Positions 23,591-34,832 of a DNA stretch of 64,000 bases are shown here, in pieces (positions within the stretch are counted from its first letter, which is position 1; each line of letters begins with the position of its first letter). This stretch comes from Entonaema liquescens (Eukaryota > Ascomycota > Sordariomycetes > Xylariales > Xylariaceae), in the NCBI GenBank assembly GCA_902805475.1, contig CADCSX010000002.1, forward strand, positions 2,418,001-2,482,000, written 5' to 3'. The notes below the pieces were generated by a model. The model worked only from the letters and a program-made list of their open reading frames with translations, did not search any database and was not told the DNA's origin. The translations under genes and the position numbers were made by a program.

Positions 23591-25249
23591 TCAACAATCA
23601 CCATAATCATCATATCCACCATCATCATACTCACCATCGTCATCATAGCCATGATCATCGTCATAATCGTCATAGTCGTTGTAGCCGTAGTATTCATCGT
23701 CGTTATCGTAGCCCCCATGGTCGTCACAACTACTTTGGATATCGCAATCCTCGCGGTCATCATGATCGTCGTAGTCATGTTCGTCAAAATCGCGACCTCG
23801 AAAATCGTTTGATGAAGCAGGATAGTTAAAGGTCGACCCACCCTCAATTGGTGAACCAGATTCTGCTCCTGTCGGATCCAAGTCTAGCTCGGTAACCTCG
23901 CGTTTCAACTCTAGGATTTCGAGCGGCTTATTGGAAAACGCCTCTCGAAAGGTAGCCACCATCCTCATAATCTCATCACGATAATGGGTAGGCAATCCTC
24001 CTGATGTGCCGTGAATGTCGCATACCGAGTGTTCAACATTTGCGACGACCGTGCCGTTACCCCGTACACCTTGTGAGTCACTTTGCGTTCGAGAGTTTCT
24101 CTGGGAACTTGGAGTGGTCCCGTATGTTACGCTAGTCTTCTCAAACTCAGCTCGCGATATTTTAAAGTCGTCGACTCCAAATTTCTGCAGATTATCCATG
24201 GCTTGTAACAAAGGGTCTCGAGTCACGGAATCTCCAAAGGGGTCGTTTAGGTCGGCCCGAGAATCTCGGAGATTCGAATGCAGGCTTGAGTTCCCGTCGT
24301 TTTTGGAATATCTCAGGGTCTCAACATACTTTTTAGAACCATCTTGAATCCCTCGTTGGACTTGGAGGGTCGAGTGGCTTCCCTGCTGACCTCCATTTCT
24401 GGAACTCCCAGCTAGAGATTTGTTCTGACCATGTGGTAAAAAGGGATGTACACCAGAACCGTAACTTTGACCCATGCTAATTTGGACAGAAGGCCGAGAG
24501 GAATTCTGATTGTACAGCTGGTTGGAGGAAGCATGCTGGGATCGGGTGTAACTTTGTGGGGGCTGGAGGTTCCACGGATGATAGTAATCGTTGGAAGAGA
24601 AAGGCAAGGCTTTATGTTGGGCTGCAGGCTGAAGATCCTGGGATATAGGTATACGTCTTGCAGTTGCCAGGAGGACACTCTCCCTGTCGTCGATCTGTCT
24701 GAAGAATGCTCCAAGGGTAGTATCCTCTGTAGGCTTTGCCAGCTGGGATTGGATTTCGGCATCGAAAGCCTCGAAGACATACAGCAGCTGGATCTGAGGT
24801 GGTATTTCACACGCCCTAGCATCTTGAATGATACTATAAACAAACGGCCTCAATCTTTTGCCGTTTTTCAAGTCTAATAGAGTGAAAGACGCCGACTTCA
24901 GACTCTTCAAAGCTTCGCTGGGTGATTTACGAAACGCTTTAATAAGTCGGTGGATGACCCAATCAAGACTCAAGCTATTGAGAGCATCTCTCTCCATATC
25001 CGTGAGTTCCATAGAGTACCACGCCAAAGCTGTTCCCTGAAGGCAACTTACCCATACTGCCTTGACTCTACTTTCCCCATGGGAAACGGCAAACTGTTTG
25101 AGGCGGTCCGTGAATGGGAAGATATTTGTGAAGATGGTGTATTTCCCTGCTGCGGTGATACCGGTGTTATGAGGGTCTGTAAGAGAAGGATTGAAGTATC
25201 CCACTTTCTCGGGTTTGAGCGCGCCGGCCCCATGATTTTGATTGCTCAT
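23591..25249 (-). CDS. Gag-like protein, solo, with Asp/Tyr-rich tail
   Basis: A single open exon encodes 552 residues. Residues ~40-190 look like the capsid part of fungal LTR-retrotransposon Gag proteins: FTDRLKQFAVSHGESRVK, CLQGTALAWYSMEL, then a basic helix and a PFVYSIIQDARACEIPPQIQLLYVFEAF segment. There is no CCHC knuckle, no protease, reverse transcriptase or integrase nearby, and no long terminal repeats were recognised. The middle (200-420) is Ser/Gln/Asn-rich. The last ~50 residues are almost only Asp, Tyr, Gly and Glu, encoded by imperfect ATCATCGTC-type trinucleotides. The frame is intact, which argues against a fresh RIP-damaged copy. It could be a domesticated Gag gene of unknown role or a remnant element that kept one frame. 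Confidence 0.72.
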   Translation of the reverse strand: MSNQNHGAGALKPEKVGYFNPSLTDPHNTGITAAGKYTIFTNIFPFTDRLKQFAVSHGESRVKAVWVSCLQGTALAWYSMELTDMERDALNSLSLDWVIHRLIKAFRKSPSEALKSLKSASFTLLDLKNGKRLRPFVYSIIQDARACEIPPQIQLLYVFEAFDAEIQSQLAKPTEDTTLGAFFRQIDDRESVLLATARRIPISQDLQPAAQHKALPFSSNDYYHPWNLQPPQSYTRSQHASSNQLYNQNSSRPSVQISMGQSYGSGVHPFLPHGQNKSLAGSSRNGGQQGSHSTLQVQRGIQDGSKKYVETLRYSKNDGNSSLHSNLRDSRADLNDPFGDSVTRDPLLQAMDNLQKFGVDDFKISRAEFEKTSVTYGTTPSSQRNSRTQSDSQGVRGNGTVVANVEHSVCDIHGTSGGLPTHYRDEIMRMVATFREAFSNKPLEILELKREVTELDLDPTGAESGSPIEGGSTFNYPASSNDFRGRDFDEHDYDDHDDREDCDIQSSCDDHGGYDNDDEYYGYNDYDDYDDDHGYDDDGEYDDGGYDDYGDC

Positions 25250-25756
25250 TCTATAATGTCGGTCTTATGGATGGCTGCTACGTGTCGGATCGTCCTAAAC
25301 CTTTTGGCCGATGGATTGAATATTCTGACCAGAAGCTTTGCAGGACATGAGTTTTAATAAAGTTCAAAGGGGTCTGGTATAGCACGGTTGACCCTGGAGC
25401 TCTGCTTGGCGTTAAAAGAGCAGAAACTCCGACTTGGTAATGGAATTGACGATTGGAGCTTCCCAGTTGGTGTCGTGCTGCTCTTAAGTGCTTATGGATG
25501 GAAAGTAAGAACGGTAACATGATATACCTAGCAGTTTCCAAGAGAAACGAATATGTCACCTAGGCTAAAATATCTGGCAGCTATTACGCCGAATAATGAT
25601 TACCACGAGCCCCGGTTGCCGCATCATGTCAAAAGTATATCATAAAGGGTAATAGTTGTGCCTTCGTGGCATCAATACAACTGGGTATGACCAAGTTTTT
25701 CTAAACAACAGTATATACTTCAGGTATCTAGTAGTACGATGAGTGATACAGGGATC
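25250..25756. other. Intergenic, no gene seen
   Basis: About 0.5 kb between two minus-strand genes, holding the Gag-like gene's promoter and the 3' side of that transcription unit's upstream neighbour. No pol-like frame was found here, which matters for the solo Gag interpretation. Confidence 0.5.
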
Positions 25757-26962
25757 CTAAGGTAGATCTACAAACCCTAACTCAGGCCAATAGTCTCTCA
25801 AATCCATGTAGGCCGGTATGTTTCTGCGGTCATCATTAGGATTCTCATGCGACGGGCCAAAGGCATGCTCAGAAAACAGCCAGAACCCAAAGGCAGTTTT
25901 TACCGTTCCATTTGAATTCCCACTCACGACTTTTCCAAGTCCAATATGATTTGAGGTCTCCATTACCCATTCGTCTTCTTCTTCCTGCAGCCACGTTTCC
26001 GCCTCCATTCTATTAGATATTTCGGAGCCACGGGAGGCAAAGGTCAAAAGAACTCGAAGCCGTGGATGTGGTGGAATATCGCCTTTAAAGTAATTAAGAA
26101 GAGAGTTTTTCCATGCATAGAGCATAACGCGTGGGTCAGAATTAATAAAGACTCTGCCCAAGTCTTCATCGATAGGCCGCGGGTCGGGATGCAGGCGATC
26201 AAATTTAAGCGGTGCCGTGATAATAGGAAAAGAAAGGTTCATACAAAATTCACTTGTTCTGGCACCGCTCAGATAGCCGTATACGTGACGACCCGTCATC
26301 TGGATTGAGATAACGAACACTTCACGAAGTCGACTGAGAGTCTCCTTAAAACTTGCTTTCAGGTGAGGACTGAGTGTAGTGGGATCAATATAGCAGAAAC
26401 CACTCCTGGTAATCAAGCCGCTTTCGTCTAGGGCAAGATTTAGCAAACCTACGTTGGCGGGGTCGTAGATAGTCTTTAAATCGTGAACAAATTCGACGAT
26501 TAAGTTCGCGTCGTCTATCCTCCTAAGATCGCTACTGCTATACAAAAAGTCGTGCTCGGGATTAAAGTAAAATATACCCCGTTTCATCTCGTTGTCCCAT
26601 ACTGCACTTTTCACCAACCAGCAGGGGATACGGACTCGGTAGAAGGATAAAGCTACATCTCGGGACTCTCGGTTGATGCGAAATAATTTACTCAGCGTTT
26701 TGTAGTTGTCAACAACTACGCCGTAATGGCCATCCACGAGTGTTTCGGATCCCGTATTTCCTTGTCGCTCGAGGAGTACGTTCATAAAGTCACGATTTCG
26801 CAAACGTACTCTAATAATTCGCTGGTGTGCTTCTAATGCAGCACGCCATATCTTAAGGCGCAGCTCAGTTGGAAGGGCAGGAAAAAGACTAAAATTTTGT
26901 AGGAATGGAGTTGGTTCGACGTCAGCGGATGTAAATATTTGGTGCGGTATTGGTGGTGTCAT
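25757..26962 (-). CDS. 2EXR-domain protein
   Basis: A single exon encodes 401 residues. The N-terminal part, FSLFPALPTELRLKIWRAALEAHQRIIRV (residues ~23-52), is the hallmark of the fungal 2EXR domain, an expanded family in Pezizomycotina. A second stretch, LSKLFRINRESRDVALSFYRV (~90-112), is the typical follow-on segment, and FNPEHDFLYSSSD continues the pattern. No signal peptide or membrane segment is visible. The LPTELRLKIW core resembles an F-box, so a protein-interaction role is often proposed, but no function is established. The family pattern is clear; the biological role is unknown. Confidence 0.88.
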   Translation of the reverse strand: MTPPIPHQIFTSADVEPTPFLQNFSLFPALPTELRLKIWRAALEAHQRIIRVRLRNRDFMNVLLERQGNTGSETLVDGHYGVVVDNYKTLSKLFRINRESRDVALSFYRVRIPCWLVKSAVWDNEMKRGIFYFNPEHDFLYSSSDLRRIDDANLIVEFVHDLKTIYDPANVGLLNLALDESGLITRSGFCYIDPTTLSPHLKASFKETLSRLREVFVISIQMTGRHVYGYLSGARTSEFCMNLSFPIITAPLKFDRLHPDPRPIDEDLGRVFINSDPRVMLYAWKNSLLNYFKGDIPPHPRLRVLLTFASRGSEISNRMEAETWLQEEEDEWVMETSNHIGLGKVVSGNSNGTVKTAFGFWLFSEHAFGPSHENPNDDRRNIPAYMDLRDYWPELGFVDLP

Positions 26963-28092
26963 TCTGGGGGTGTTGTGTTGTACATGGAGGTATATAATAT
27001 GGTTAGTATAGTAAAGAAGGGCGAGCGCCAGAAAATGCGCCAGAAGAGGTACGGTGCTTTTATTTACGTGAATTTGCTAAGGTTAAACCCGCGAGAATCT
27101 GTTTACTTAATATTCATTTACCCGCATTATTCCCCTCAAAGCCGGAGTCCCACATACGGCTCCGTATCATCTTGCCGTAATCCCTGAAACCTCCGTGACA
27201 GCTCCGGTCCCGGTTACATCAGCATATGCTTTTGAGAAGCTATTTTATACACAATAGCAAATATAATGAGTGTAAGTATCGTGACGTGAAACGAGGTAAA
27301 TGGCGGGAAATTAGAGAGAGTTTCGTTATTTCACTAGGAATGACAAACCACCTGCCTGGTTGCTAGGGAAAGCCAGAGGTGGAAGAGGAAGGAAAAAAAA
27401 AAAAAGGAAAAGGTTATTAAAAGAATAAAAACCGCAAAAAAGTCAGTTGAGACCCGTTATCCGCCGGTTCGAACAGGCCCCCACCGTCAAAAACCTGCAA
27501 ATGGCGAGTTTGGGCGGAAGGCAAGTACTTCCAACTACACCACCCCGTTTTTACTCCCAGGGCATTTCGGCTCCCCTAAAGGACAGCCCCGATTGACTGT
27601 TGCTGTTGTAATTTAGCTATATAACCAGAACGCAGATGGATCTTAAAAACAATTGCACTTTCCACTGTACAGAATTGAAGTGCTCGTCAATCAGTAAATC
27701 GGTCAATTAAACGTACCTATGCACTTAGAACAGCAATATCAACTTTACACCCATGCCTTCACGCTCAACCACTAACATGAGTAACTCAATTCTTTAATAT
27801 TGAAATAATCGCCTAAAAAGAACTAGCCGTTATAAATTCATAAACAACTTTAGATATACTCTATTAATTCTTTTAAAAGCTGCTCACCCTTTATCGTCTA
27901 GATGTGTGCATCATTGGTGTCGTAAGACCTATCTAATCAAGACGTAATAAGTGATATGAACGAATCATATCCGGGCAAGGCATACGTGAACTGAGTATAT
28001 AACTTAAGAGAGTCGACTCTCAGCTAAGTGCCAGAAAATAATTCCATCAATACTTACTAAAACTACCACCAATAATAAGCATATAAAATAAA
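26963..28092. other. Divergent intergenic region with A-run
   Basis: About 1.1 kb between the 2EXR gene and the hemerythrin-like gene. A 13-base A-run is at 27393-27405. No gene, RNA or long repeat is recognised. It should hold both promoters. Confidence 0.5.
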
Positions 28093-28873
28093 ATGATCCG
28101 ATATCCAGGATTTCCCCTTTCGTGTCCCTCTTCAATCTCACGGGGAGTACGAAGGCCGTGGCAATGTTTCCTATTTCTTCATTCGTTTTCCACTACGGCA
28201 CCAGCACGGGGTCCCCTCTTGAATACGATAAGTCACGACCACCGCGAGCTCGAGGCATACTACCCTCATATCATCGATAACAAGAGTGCAGACGAGCGGA
28301 CGAGATATCGGAATCTTTTCGTGTGGGAATTAGCACGCCACTCCGTAGCCGAGGAGTTGATTATTTATCCGGCCATGGAGAAGCACCTAAAGGACGGACG
28401 GGATGTAGTAAATAAAGATCGTGATCAGCATCAGAGCGTACGCAAACGTCCTATCTATCCTATTTCTTACTTTTGCACATCCCGATGTAGACAGGTCACC
28501 GTATCGCAGCGCTAACTCAAACCCCCTTCCGCCCATATAGATCAAGGAACAACTATACCGTCTCCAGAATCTCAAGGCTGAAGATCCCGACTTCGAGGCG
28601 ACGTTCCAGAGTCTATTCTCCGACCTGCAGCACCACGTCAAGGAAGAAGAGGAACACGATCTCCCAGAACTCGAAGCCAAGCTTGACAAAGACTCGCTGT
28701 TGCAACTGGGAAAGTCCTTCGAGCGCACCAAGGTCCTAGTTCCCACGCGGAGCCACCCGCTATCGCCTAGAGCCCCGCCGTTTGAGACGGCTGCGGCTCT
28801 ACTCTCTGCTCCTATTGATAAAGTCGCTGATATCTTCCGGAAGTTCCCTAAGGAGGATGGGCCGATGCTGTAA
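28093..28873 (+). CDS. Hemerythrin/HHE-domain protein, likely mitochondrial
   Basis: Exons 28093-28437 and 28541-28873 (GTACGC donor, CATATAG acceptor, phase 0) give 225 residues. The first ~40 residues are Arg/Ser/Phe-rich with almost no acidic residues and end in FSTTAPARGP, fitting a mitochondrial presequence. The HHE helices carry candidate di-iron ligands: H48 and H50 in TISHDHRELEAYY, H83 with E87/E88 in LARHSVAEELIIYPAM, H113 in DRDQHQS, and H147, E151 and H154 in HHVKEEEEHDLPEL. This family binds non-haem iron and is linked to oxygen, NO or iron handling in fungi; the exact role is not established. Exon 2 ends in a Pro/Ala region with APIDKVADIFRKFP. Confidence 0.86.
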
Positions 28874-29286
28874 TTGATCAAGGAGCAAGGACATGGTGAA
28901 CGGAACGTAACAGCAGCATTGAGTAAATAATTATTCTTAGCCCCGTAAACATTCGGTGTCATAATTCTATAGGAAAGGTTGACGAAGAAATAGATCAAAA
29001 TTCGTTGGTCTAGGGAAATGATACCTACCTCTGTTAGGTATACCTAGAGTTAGTATTCGCCGCTGATGCCTCATATAGAATCCTAGTGCCTCCTAGGAAC
29101 ATCAGGTAGGCAGATAGAAGGATTTGAATAATCGTTAAAGCTAACCTGAGATTGGTATTTGTTTTTTATTTTATCGAAACGACTATTTGGTAGTTGTCAT
29201 ACACAACCCAACCCCTCCTATCAAACGAGTTTCCAACTACATCGCTAATCCACCAATACCTTCAAATCAATCAAATCAGAAAATAC
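28874..29286. other. Convergent intergenic region
   Basis: About 0.4 kb between the stop codons of the hemerythrin-like and YAP1-binding-like genes. Palindrome-like words (ATACCTACCTCTGTTAGGTATACCTAG) lie at about 29020-29046. Confidence 0.5.
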
Positions 29287-31151
29287 CTATTGCAAACCAA
29301 GACTACGGAGCCGATCCGTCAGTATGCGGAGTTGCATCCGATCCTCGCCGTCCAGGCCCTCCACCTTCTGGAGCTTCTCCGACGCGGCTACCAAGGGTTC
29401 CACAAATCGTTGCCCCACCGCTGCTCCCATCCCGGCCGGTACGAGTTCCTGAAGGCCGGTAAATAGGAAGTAGGCAAAGTTCGCAACTTGTAGGAGGAAG
29501 AGGTGATTCTGAGCCCAAAATTCAACCAGCGCCTCGGGGGTTGATTCGTTTAGCGACAGCATGTCGGGGAATAGGGAGTATTGTAGTCGTTCAATGACGT
29601 CAGGAGAAGAGAATTGATTGGATCGCTTGTTCTGCCTCGCAGCGATGAGTTCTTCTTTTAACCATGTAACTGCGCATGCTTTGAGTGACGCAAACATGCA
29701 GTTCTCTAACAGATCCTCGAGAATTTCCAGCCGGTTATGGTCGTCGGGCTCGGAGTGAAGGAGAGTGCCAGCAAAGGTTGTAGCGGCATTCCGGACCTGG
29801 ATGTCCGGGTGGAATACTGAGATGAGCGTCAGATTATGGTGATAGGCCATTAGATTTATATAGTCTTCAGCTTTTATTAGATTGCGATGCTCGAGTCCAA
29901 GTCCGATGGCGAGTAAAGCATCGGCAATCCCCGGGCTAGCAAGAATCTCCGACTGTACATCCCTGCCAAGAAATCTCCCGAGTATCGAGGCGTGGTCTGG
30001 GAATATGTGCATCTCGGGCCACGGGCTATCTGAGCTGAATACATCCCTCGAGAATAGCCAGTAGGCAATCAGACACACGGATCCACCCGGCGAAAAGTGT
30101 ATGTCATCGGCGGAGGAGAAGTCATTAAAAGCTGCAAGGGGATCTCTATGTACTGGACCTTCAAAAATACTCTTTACAAATTCTTTCGAGCATTTACTTA
30201 AACCGAGATCGCGTAATACGGCCTAGGCAATGTCAGCGCTGATGAGATGCCGAGTGGGGAGGTGGTCGTGGTGGGTAAACTCACAACTAGTTGCCCTACT
30301 ACTGCATCTCGCTTTTGAAGCTCCTCATTCTCTCGGAAAGCATCAATTGTCGTTTTCTTACCTGGGATATTCTTGTTTGGGTAGTAGACCTCAAGCAGTC
30401 GAGGCGACCATAGCATATCGTGCGCGTTCACATAACGCTGTAAGATACACGTGACGAAAGCTTGCAGTAGCTTCTGCTGCATTGCTTCCTCTTGCGGATC
30501 CTCCTGTTCAGCCTCAGGATCGGGCGCATTCTTTGAAAGATCTCCGTCTTGATCGGGGTTGGCCACATTGACACTGGATGTCCTAGAGGGTAGAGGCGGT
30601 CGTTTACGACCCGAGAGCGAATAGACTAGATTTATTACGGACGCAGTCATCTCCGGTGTGGGCTGGTAAGCCTCGAATACCTTCACTAGCGACGGCCCCA
30701 AAAATCGAGAGGGGTACTTCGTCTTGATACGCTGATGAAGGATCGCGAGCATGCCAAGTAACGTGATGAACTTCCCCGGTATTTTGGAGTCGGGACTGAC
30801 TCCGGGGTCGTCCGTATCAACCACTACTTCGTCGTGCCAGGCAACAGTCAGTCCCTCTAGCGCTTCCATGACCTTGATGACAACTTCGCGGGGGTTTCCC
30901 AAGCGGGCTACCGTCTCCAGACATGTTTCTGAGCCGTCAATATTTAGTAGCATCTGTACCAAATCCCAACCGATTTCTTGCGTGAGATCGGCATCTTGAA
31001 GGACTTCATTCAAAGTCGGTAAGATTTCCGGAGAGGTGACATGGTATTGGAGGATAGTAAGATATGTAAATCGGTCTTCTTTGGAGGCTTCCTGTATGGC
31101 CTTTATGGATTCAGCCAGATTAGACATGTTACTGTAATATTTAAAACCCAA
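29287..31151 (-). CDS. YAP1-binding / glomulin-family protein (DUF1760)
   Basis: Exon 1 31151-30285 and exon 2 30222-29287 (GTGAGT donor, GCCTAG acceptor, phase 0) give 600 residues, or 592 if the second Met (MSNLAESIKAI, 31127) is the true start; I favour the second because family members begin this way. The whole protein is alpha-helical, with HEAT-like repeats. Recognisable segments are DLTQEIGWDLVQMLL, GNPREVVIKVMEAL, GKFITLLGMLAILHQRIKTKYPSRFLGPSLV and, after the intron, PDIQVRNAATTFAGTLLH. A low-complexity acidic linker (~residues 200-230) precedes the last third of exon 1. Yeast Ybp1/Ybp2 bind the oxidative-stress factor Yap1 and help its Hyr1-dependent activation; Ybp2 also has a kinetochore role. 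A function in peroxide signalling is by family only. Confidence 0.85.
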
Positions 31152-32030
31152 TATATACGATGTGTACCGTCCCGTCGGAGTGGAATGAGTGATTATGGAA
31201 AGAGATGGACACGGCGGGCTAGAAATGAGGCTTGTGGCTTGATGTTGAACGAACTGAAAGCTGTGGATGTTGTGGACTGTGGACTTTGGACTTGGCTAGA
31301 AGCTGTTAGCCTTATTCGTAATGGACAATGACGTGGGTGAGGGGACAGTGTAAACAGGTACAAGCAGGAACGTATACGAACCCCAACAACCCCACCGAAA
31401 AAAAAAGGTGTCGTGATAGCCTAGAAGTTGTTATAGTGACCCATTAACCTAGTTGGTTTCCCTTGCAGTAGCGCCCGCATCTCATAACTTACTGATACAG
31501 TGCGAAAGAAATGCAACTATCCGTTAACTATTATCTTTTATCAACTCTTGCAAAGTAATTCGCAAGTAGATCAGGAACCTACCCCTTTTTACTACATACA
31601 TGTACCTACATACAATGCCATACAATGCTAGCTTTTAGTACTTTTAGTGTGAACGCCGAGGGGTACCGAGATATGAGGTAAAGCTCCGGGCTTACAAAAT
31701 AGGTACCCCTAAATACCGAAGGCCGAATAAACATATCTTGCCCTAAACAACTTCATATTGAGACATCATTCACTGCTCACAGCACATCAATCAATTCACA
31801 ACTCATCTAAGACAGATATTTGCCAGCAATCCAACATGGATCGTGTTAATGGTATCGGGTGCATCAATGCAATTATATACAACGAAGTGTTCAAGGCCAA
31901 TATGCCAAATTCCGATCAGAAGCCCAAAATAAGAACAGCCGATTTCATGCGCCTGATGATTTATGTTCCAGCGACTATTCCCATATTTTGAAAATATCCA
32001 TGCAACTTAAAAACATTATGATGTTGGAAA
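31152..32030. other. Intergenic between two minus-strand genes
   Basis: About 0.9 kb holding the promoter of the YAP1-binding-like gene and the 3' end of the GH5-like gene. Short plus-strand frames here lack any family signature. Confidence 0.5.
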
Positions 32031-33665
32031 TCATAAGAGTAGAGGCAGCAATGCACAACCCCATAGAAGGTTCGCTACGGCCCTAGTCGACGAGGCATCT
32101 CCCGTCGGGGTCGGAGGTGGTATTACCTGAGTCTGGCTTACCACCGGCATCGAATTTGGTACTTCCCACGCAACGCTGACCGCTTGCTCGCTCGGCGATC
32201 CAGCTGCGGTTATCAACGTCGTTAGGCCGGAAGGCACTGCCGCCGTTTGTAGTATGCTAACATCGGAGAGTACGTGGACTGTAACCGCCGGTTCATGGAA
32301 CTCTACAGATGTAGACGCCTCTGGAGGTGGCGTAACGACGCTCCTCGTCAAGGCTGTGGTAGCAGTCGGGACGAATTCCTTTGTCGACTCTGGTTCTGGC
32401 TTCGGCGGGTTGATTACTTCCTTAGCCTTAGCCCATGTATCGACTAAGCACTCAGACATCAACTGGTTATCGACCAAACGACCATCCTTTTTCGAGGGTG
32501 TCAAGCTTAGAACGTCGGAGGTTTCGACACTGCCAGCGCCCCAACCAACTATGCCAACGAAGACATCTGAGTTATCGTTGATGAATTTGTTTTGAGCACA
32601 GAACATCTTAAGACACTAGACAATGAATGTTATCAGTAACATGAGACGACTTATGCATATGAAACCAGAGGTGATGCTGAAAAAACTTACGGAGGAATCT
32701 TGCGACGCTCCCGTCTGACTGATAAGACCTTTCCTCTCCCTTATCCTCAGGTACTTCGCAAGGGTTGTGAAAGCATCGATGTTATCCGTCGTGCATTGCT
32801 TGTTCTTCCCTGAGCTATCCTTATCCAGATACGCATGGATATCTAAGAGCAGATTATCCTTGGATCCATCAGGGTTCGTGATATCCAGCAACTGTTCTGC
32901 ACCACTGTCCTTCGTTATCGACGCCACGCCATCGGAGTTTGCTGGAGGAAGCAATATCATCTGCTTTTCCGCACCCGCTTTTCTGATAGCAGTCACGGCT
33001 TTCTGGCATGTCTCTGCCCATGTATCGACATCAACGTCGTGAGGTTCGTTCATGAGCTCGAAGACGACCTTATCCTCTTCGGCGTATTTCGTAGCCAACT
33101 GTTGCCAGAGGTTAACGAATTGGTCGTCCGTCGGTCCACCCTGTCCGATGATCTTGCCATTCCATCGTCCGTAATTGTGGATATCGATCATGCAGTATGC
33201 GCCGGTAGCGAGACAGGCCTGCATCAATCGGTCGTAGTCGTCGAAGTTGTCACCATCGAGCTTCCCCCCCAAATAGTCATCGACAAGAAATTGCCATGAT
33301 ACCGCTACATAAGCTCGTTAGCCTTACTTATGTCAAACACATCTTAAAGGGTGGACATACGCATTCTCAGTATGTTGATGGCGTCATCTCCGACGAAGTG
33401 CCACATCTGAGTAACTCCATCATCCGGGAGCTTTGTAGAGTCTAGAGGACATGAACCCTTTCATGTATGTTAGCCAAGAGCTTCGATTTTCAACTTCGAT
33501 TATGCTTACATCATCTTTACATCCGAATTCACCTCCCGCAATCGAGACTCCCTAGGGATATTAGGTTAGTATTGAAAGTCCTACAGAAGACAAGTTGCTA
33601 CGTACCAGAAATTGAACTTTTGCAGATACAACACGCGCCGCGGCCAACAGGAAAATTGACTTCAT
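32031..33665 (-). CDS. GH5_5-type endoglucanase-like protein with altered nucleophile and GPI-like tail
   Basis: Five exons fit: 33665-33606, 33551-33510, 33457-33361, 33304-32691 and 32615-32031, giving 465 residues. All junctions keep frame and have GTACGT/GTAAGC/GTATGT/GTAAGT donors. The signal peptide is MKSIFLLAAARVVSA. The fold is clear: QFLGVSIAGGEFGC, NILRMPVSWQFLVDDYLGG, GAYCMIDIHNYGRWNG, the acid/base E153 in FELMNEPHD, LLLDIHAYLDKDSSG, and NKFINDNSDVFVGIVGWGAGS. At the strand normally reading LTETG, which bears the nucleophile Glu, this protein reads LISQTG with Q263 (codon CAG). Beyond the domain lies a Ser/Thr/Pro-rich stretch and a hydrophobic end (LLWGCALLPLLL) that looks like a GPI-anchor signal. 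If Q263 is real the classical retaining mechanism is lost, so a non-catalytic or impaired wall protein is likely. Confidence 0.87.
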
Positions 33666-34832
33666 AAAGTACATTGCTTAATATAGGCTTCTTACGAATT
33701 GAACATACGGAGAGTCAAGAGGCAAAGAACAAGAAATGAAATGAGTGAAGGTCCCGCCGTCAGATGAATTCAATGAGATAATGAGATAATGAGATACTGA
33801 GATGGTAAACGAAAATGAAAATGAAAATGCCAAAAGGAAAAACAGAGATGACAGCTGAGAGTGAGGCTAAAGGAAAAAAAGAATCAAGGAAACAAATGCA
33901 GGTGACAATCCATCTTCTCGGCGAAGGATGTCCTGCATCATTGGGCATAAGCCATATAAAAGGAAGAAACCAATCCATCAGGTCGCGTAATGGGGTTAGA
34001 GTGAGCCCATGATCGGTCAGTCTTTGCGTGTGGGATTTCAGGAGGTCCAAACCTGCGGCGTCTCGCATATAGAGTAGAGCTATCAAATCTTCAAAACTAC
34101 CTGACCGAATAGGTTAACCTACCAAGGTATATCAATTCCATATATCTACGGCATAGCCTCCACGCATGTTTCTTGGTTTGCGACCCGTCGTACTACCAAC
34201 AGGACTTACATTCCAATTCATATGGTTTCTAAAACATTACAGTTTAACTAGTTAAATGGAGTTGTAAACCAGTGACAATAATATTTTTTTCATTTCATAA
34301 CATTTCTTATCATCTTGTCTCTTTGACTTACACGCCAGAACGTAAGTGAGCCTTAAATAGAAACATGCTAAGAACACGTACGTACCCTTAGCTACGTAGA
34401 CTTTACGAGGCGGTTCAGCTCCAGACCTTGAAACATTGAAACATGCTAAAAATTCCCAGCTTCCCAAGACATACAACTGCGCCGCTCGGCCGCAGTAGAC
34501 CCAAAATCAAGCAACGCCCAGAACCCCAGCATATTCCACAATCCTATGATTTTTACGTGTACATAGTATGTCCCGCTAACTAATACATACCTAAAATACA
34601 TAACTAAACTATCACTTATACATGGGTGGTAGTTATTCTGTAAATAAAAGAAAAGGAAACAAAAACAAAAACCTAGAAGAATAATACTTGGACCATGCGA
34701 TTTCTATCCGAACGTCTAGTTCTAATAGTACGGACCAGATTCACCTTGCTAAAGGTCAGGTCTAATCATAACATGCAGATAAAACAAGAAAAACTAAAAA
34801 CTAAGAATAAACCCTTTAAAAAAAATAATCCA
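33666..34832. other. Intergenic with short tandem repeats
   Basis: About 1.2 kb upstream of the GH5-like gene and downstream of ATG27. It contains three ATGAGATA units at about 33773-33796 and three GAAAAT units at about 33811-33829. No gene is recognised. Confidence 0.5.
33773..33829. repeat. Two adjacent short tandem repeats
   Basis: Three ATGAGATA units (about 33773-33796) are followed after a few bases by three GAAAAT units (about 33811-33829), in the upstream region of the GH5-like gene. Confidence 0.65.

Noticed and set aside
23524..23847. Met/Thr-rich minus-strand frame
   Set aside because: It is a frame-shifted reading of the Asp/Tyr trinucleotide tail of the Gag-like gene.
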